Positions 5,069-5,111 of a stretch of DNA of 5,111 bases are shown here, in pieces. Positions within the stretch are counted from its first letter, which is position 1; every line of letters starts with the position of its first letter. The translations under genes were made by a program, and so were the position numbers. Source of the stretch: Akkermansiaceae bacterium. GTDB taxonomy: Bacteria > Verrucomicrobiota > Verrucomicrobiia > Verrucomicrobiales > Akkermansiaceae. The DNA lies in the NCBI GenBank assembly GCA_023300065.1, contig JALZWJ010000169.1, positions 1-5,111 of the forward strand, written 5' to 3'. The notes below the pieces were generated by a model. The model was not told where the DNA came from. It made no database searches and saw only the letters and a list, made by a program, of their open reading frames with translations.

Positions 5069-5111
5069 TCACTAAATTTATCTTGGAAAAGTTAATAATT
5101 CAGGTAAATTT
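5069..5111 (+). promoter_or_regulatory. AT-rich tail after the sigma gene, possible promoter
   Basis: This short AT-rich stretch contains TTGGAA (5083-5088) and TAAATT (5105-5110) separated by 16 bases, a loose -35/-10 pair. TAAATTT occurs at 5073-5079 and again at 5105-5111. The pair could start transcription of a gene beyond the right edge, but random AT-rich DNA gives such matches easily, and the window ends here. Confidence 0.15.

Noticed and set aside
1..5111. Search for mobile elements, CRISPR arrays, tRNA/rRNA genes or defence genes
   Set aside because: No transposase or integrase, spaced repeat array, tRNA-like clover or defence domain was seen; all long frames are explained by housekeeping or unknown chromosomal genes.

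Overview
This looks like an ordinary chromosomal stretch from a mid-GC bacterium. The best guess is Verrucomicrobiota (Opitutae/Puniceicoccales-like) or a close PVC relative. This rests on the overall flavour of the ferredoxin, the HemQ-type protein and the DUF721/DciA protein; it is inference from recognised families, and no marker gene in the window proves it. Few of the starts have a convincing Shine-Dalgarno sequence.

Layout: (1) Bases 3-854 (+) hold an alpha/beta hydrolase of the epoxide-hydrolase/haloalkane-dehalogenase-like group with an aspartate nucleophile. Its reading frame is open to the left edge, so the 5' end is probably outside the window. (2) Bases 892-2628 (-) form a two-gene unit. 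An unrecognised single-pass membrane protein with a highly charged Lys/Pro/Glu-rich cytoplasmic region comes first. Six bases downstream is a HemQ/ChdC-type coproheme decarboxylase of the chlorite dismutase superfamily, convergent with the hydrolase. (3) Bases 2629-2739 are a divergent intergenic region. (4) Bases 2740-4392 (+) are a tight four-gene cluster: a single-cluster 4Fe-4S ferredoxin, a DUF721/DciA-like protein, a HAD-family phosphatase-like protein, and FolB (dihydroneopterin aldolase). The gaps are 9 and 13 bases and the last junction is a 4-base ATGA overlap. (5) Bases 4463-5068 (+) encode an ECF (RpoE-like) sigma factor, preceded by a 70-base spacer with a small dyad, a -10-like box and a weak terminator-like hairpin.

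Functionally the window mixes haem synthesis (HemQ), electron transfer (ferredoxin), replication (DciA-like), folate synthesis (FolB) and regulation (sigma factor). The two most informative associations are the HAD protein translationally coupled to folB, a positional candidate for the poorly assigned dihydroneopterin phosphate dephosphorylation step, and the unknown membrane protein in the same operon as hemQ. I see no mobile element, CRISPR array, RNA gene or defence system. No non-coding stretch exceeds about 110 bases, and nothing here amounts to a clear new biological system.
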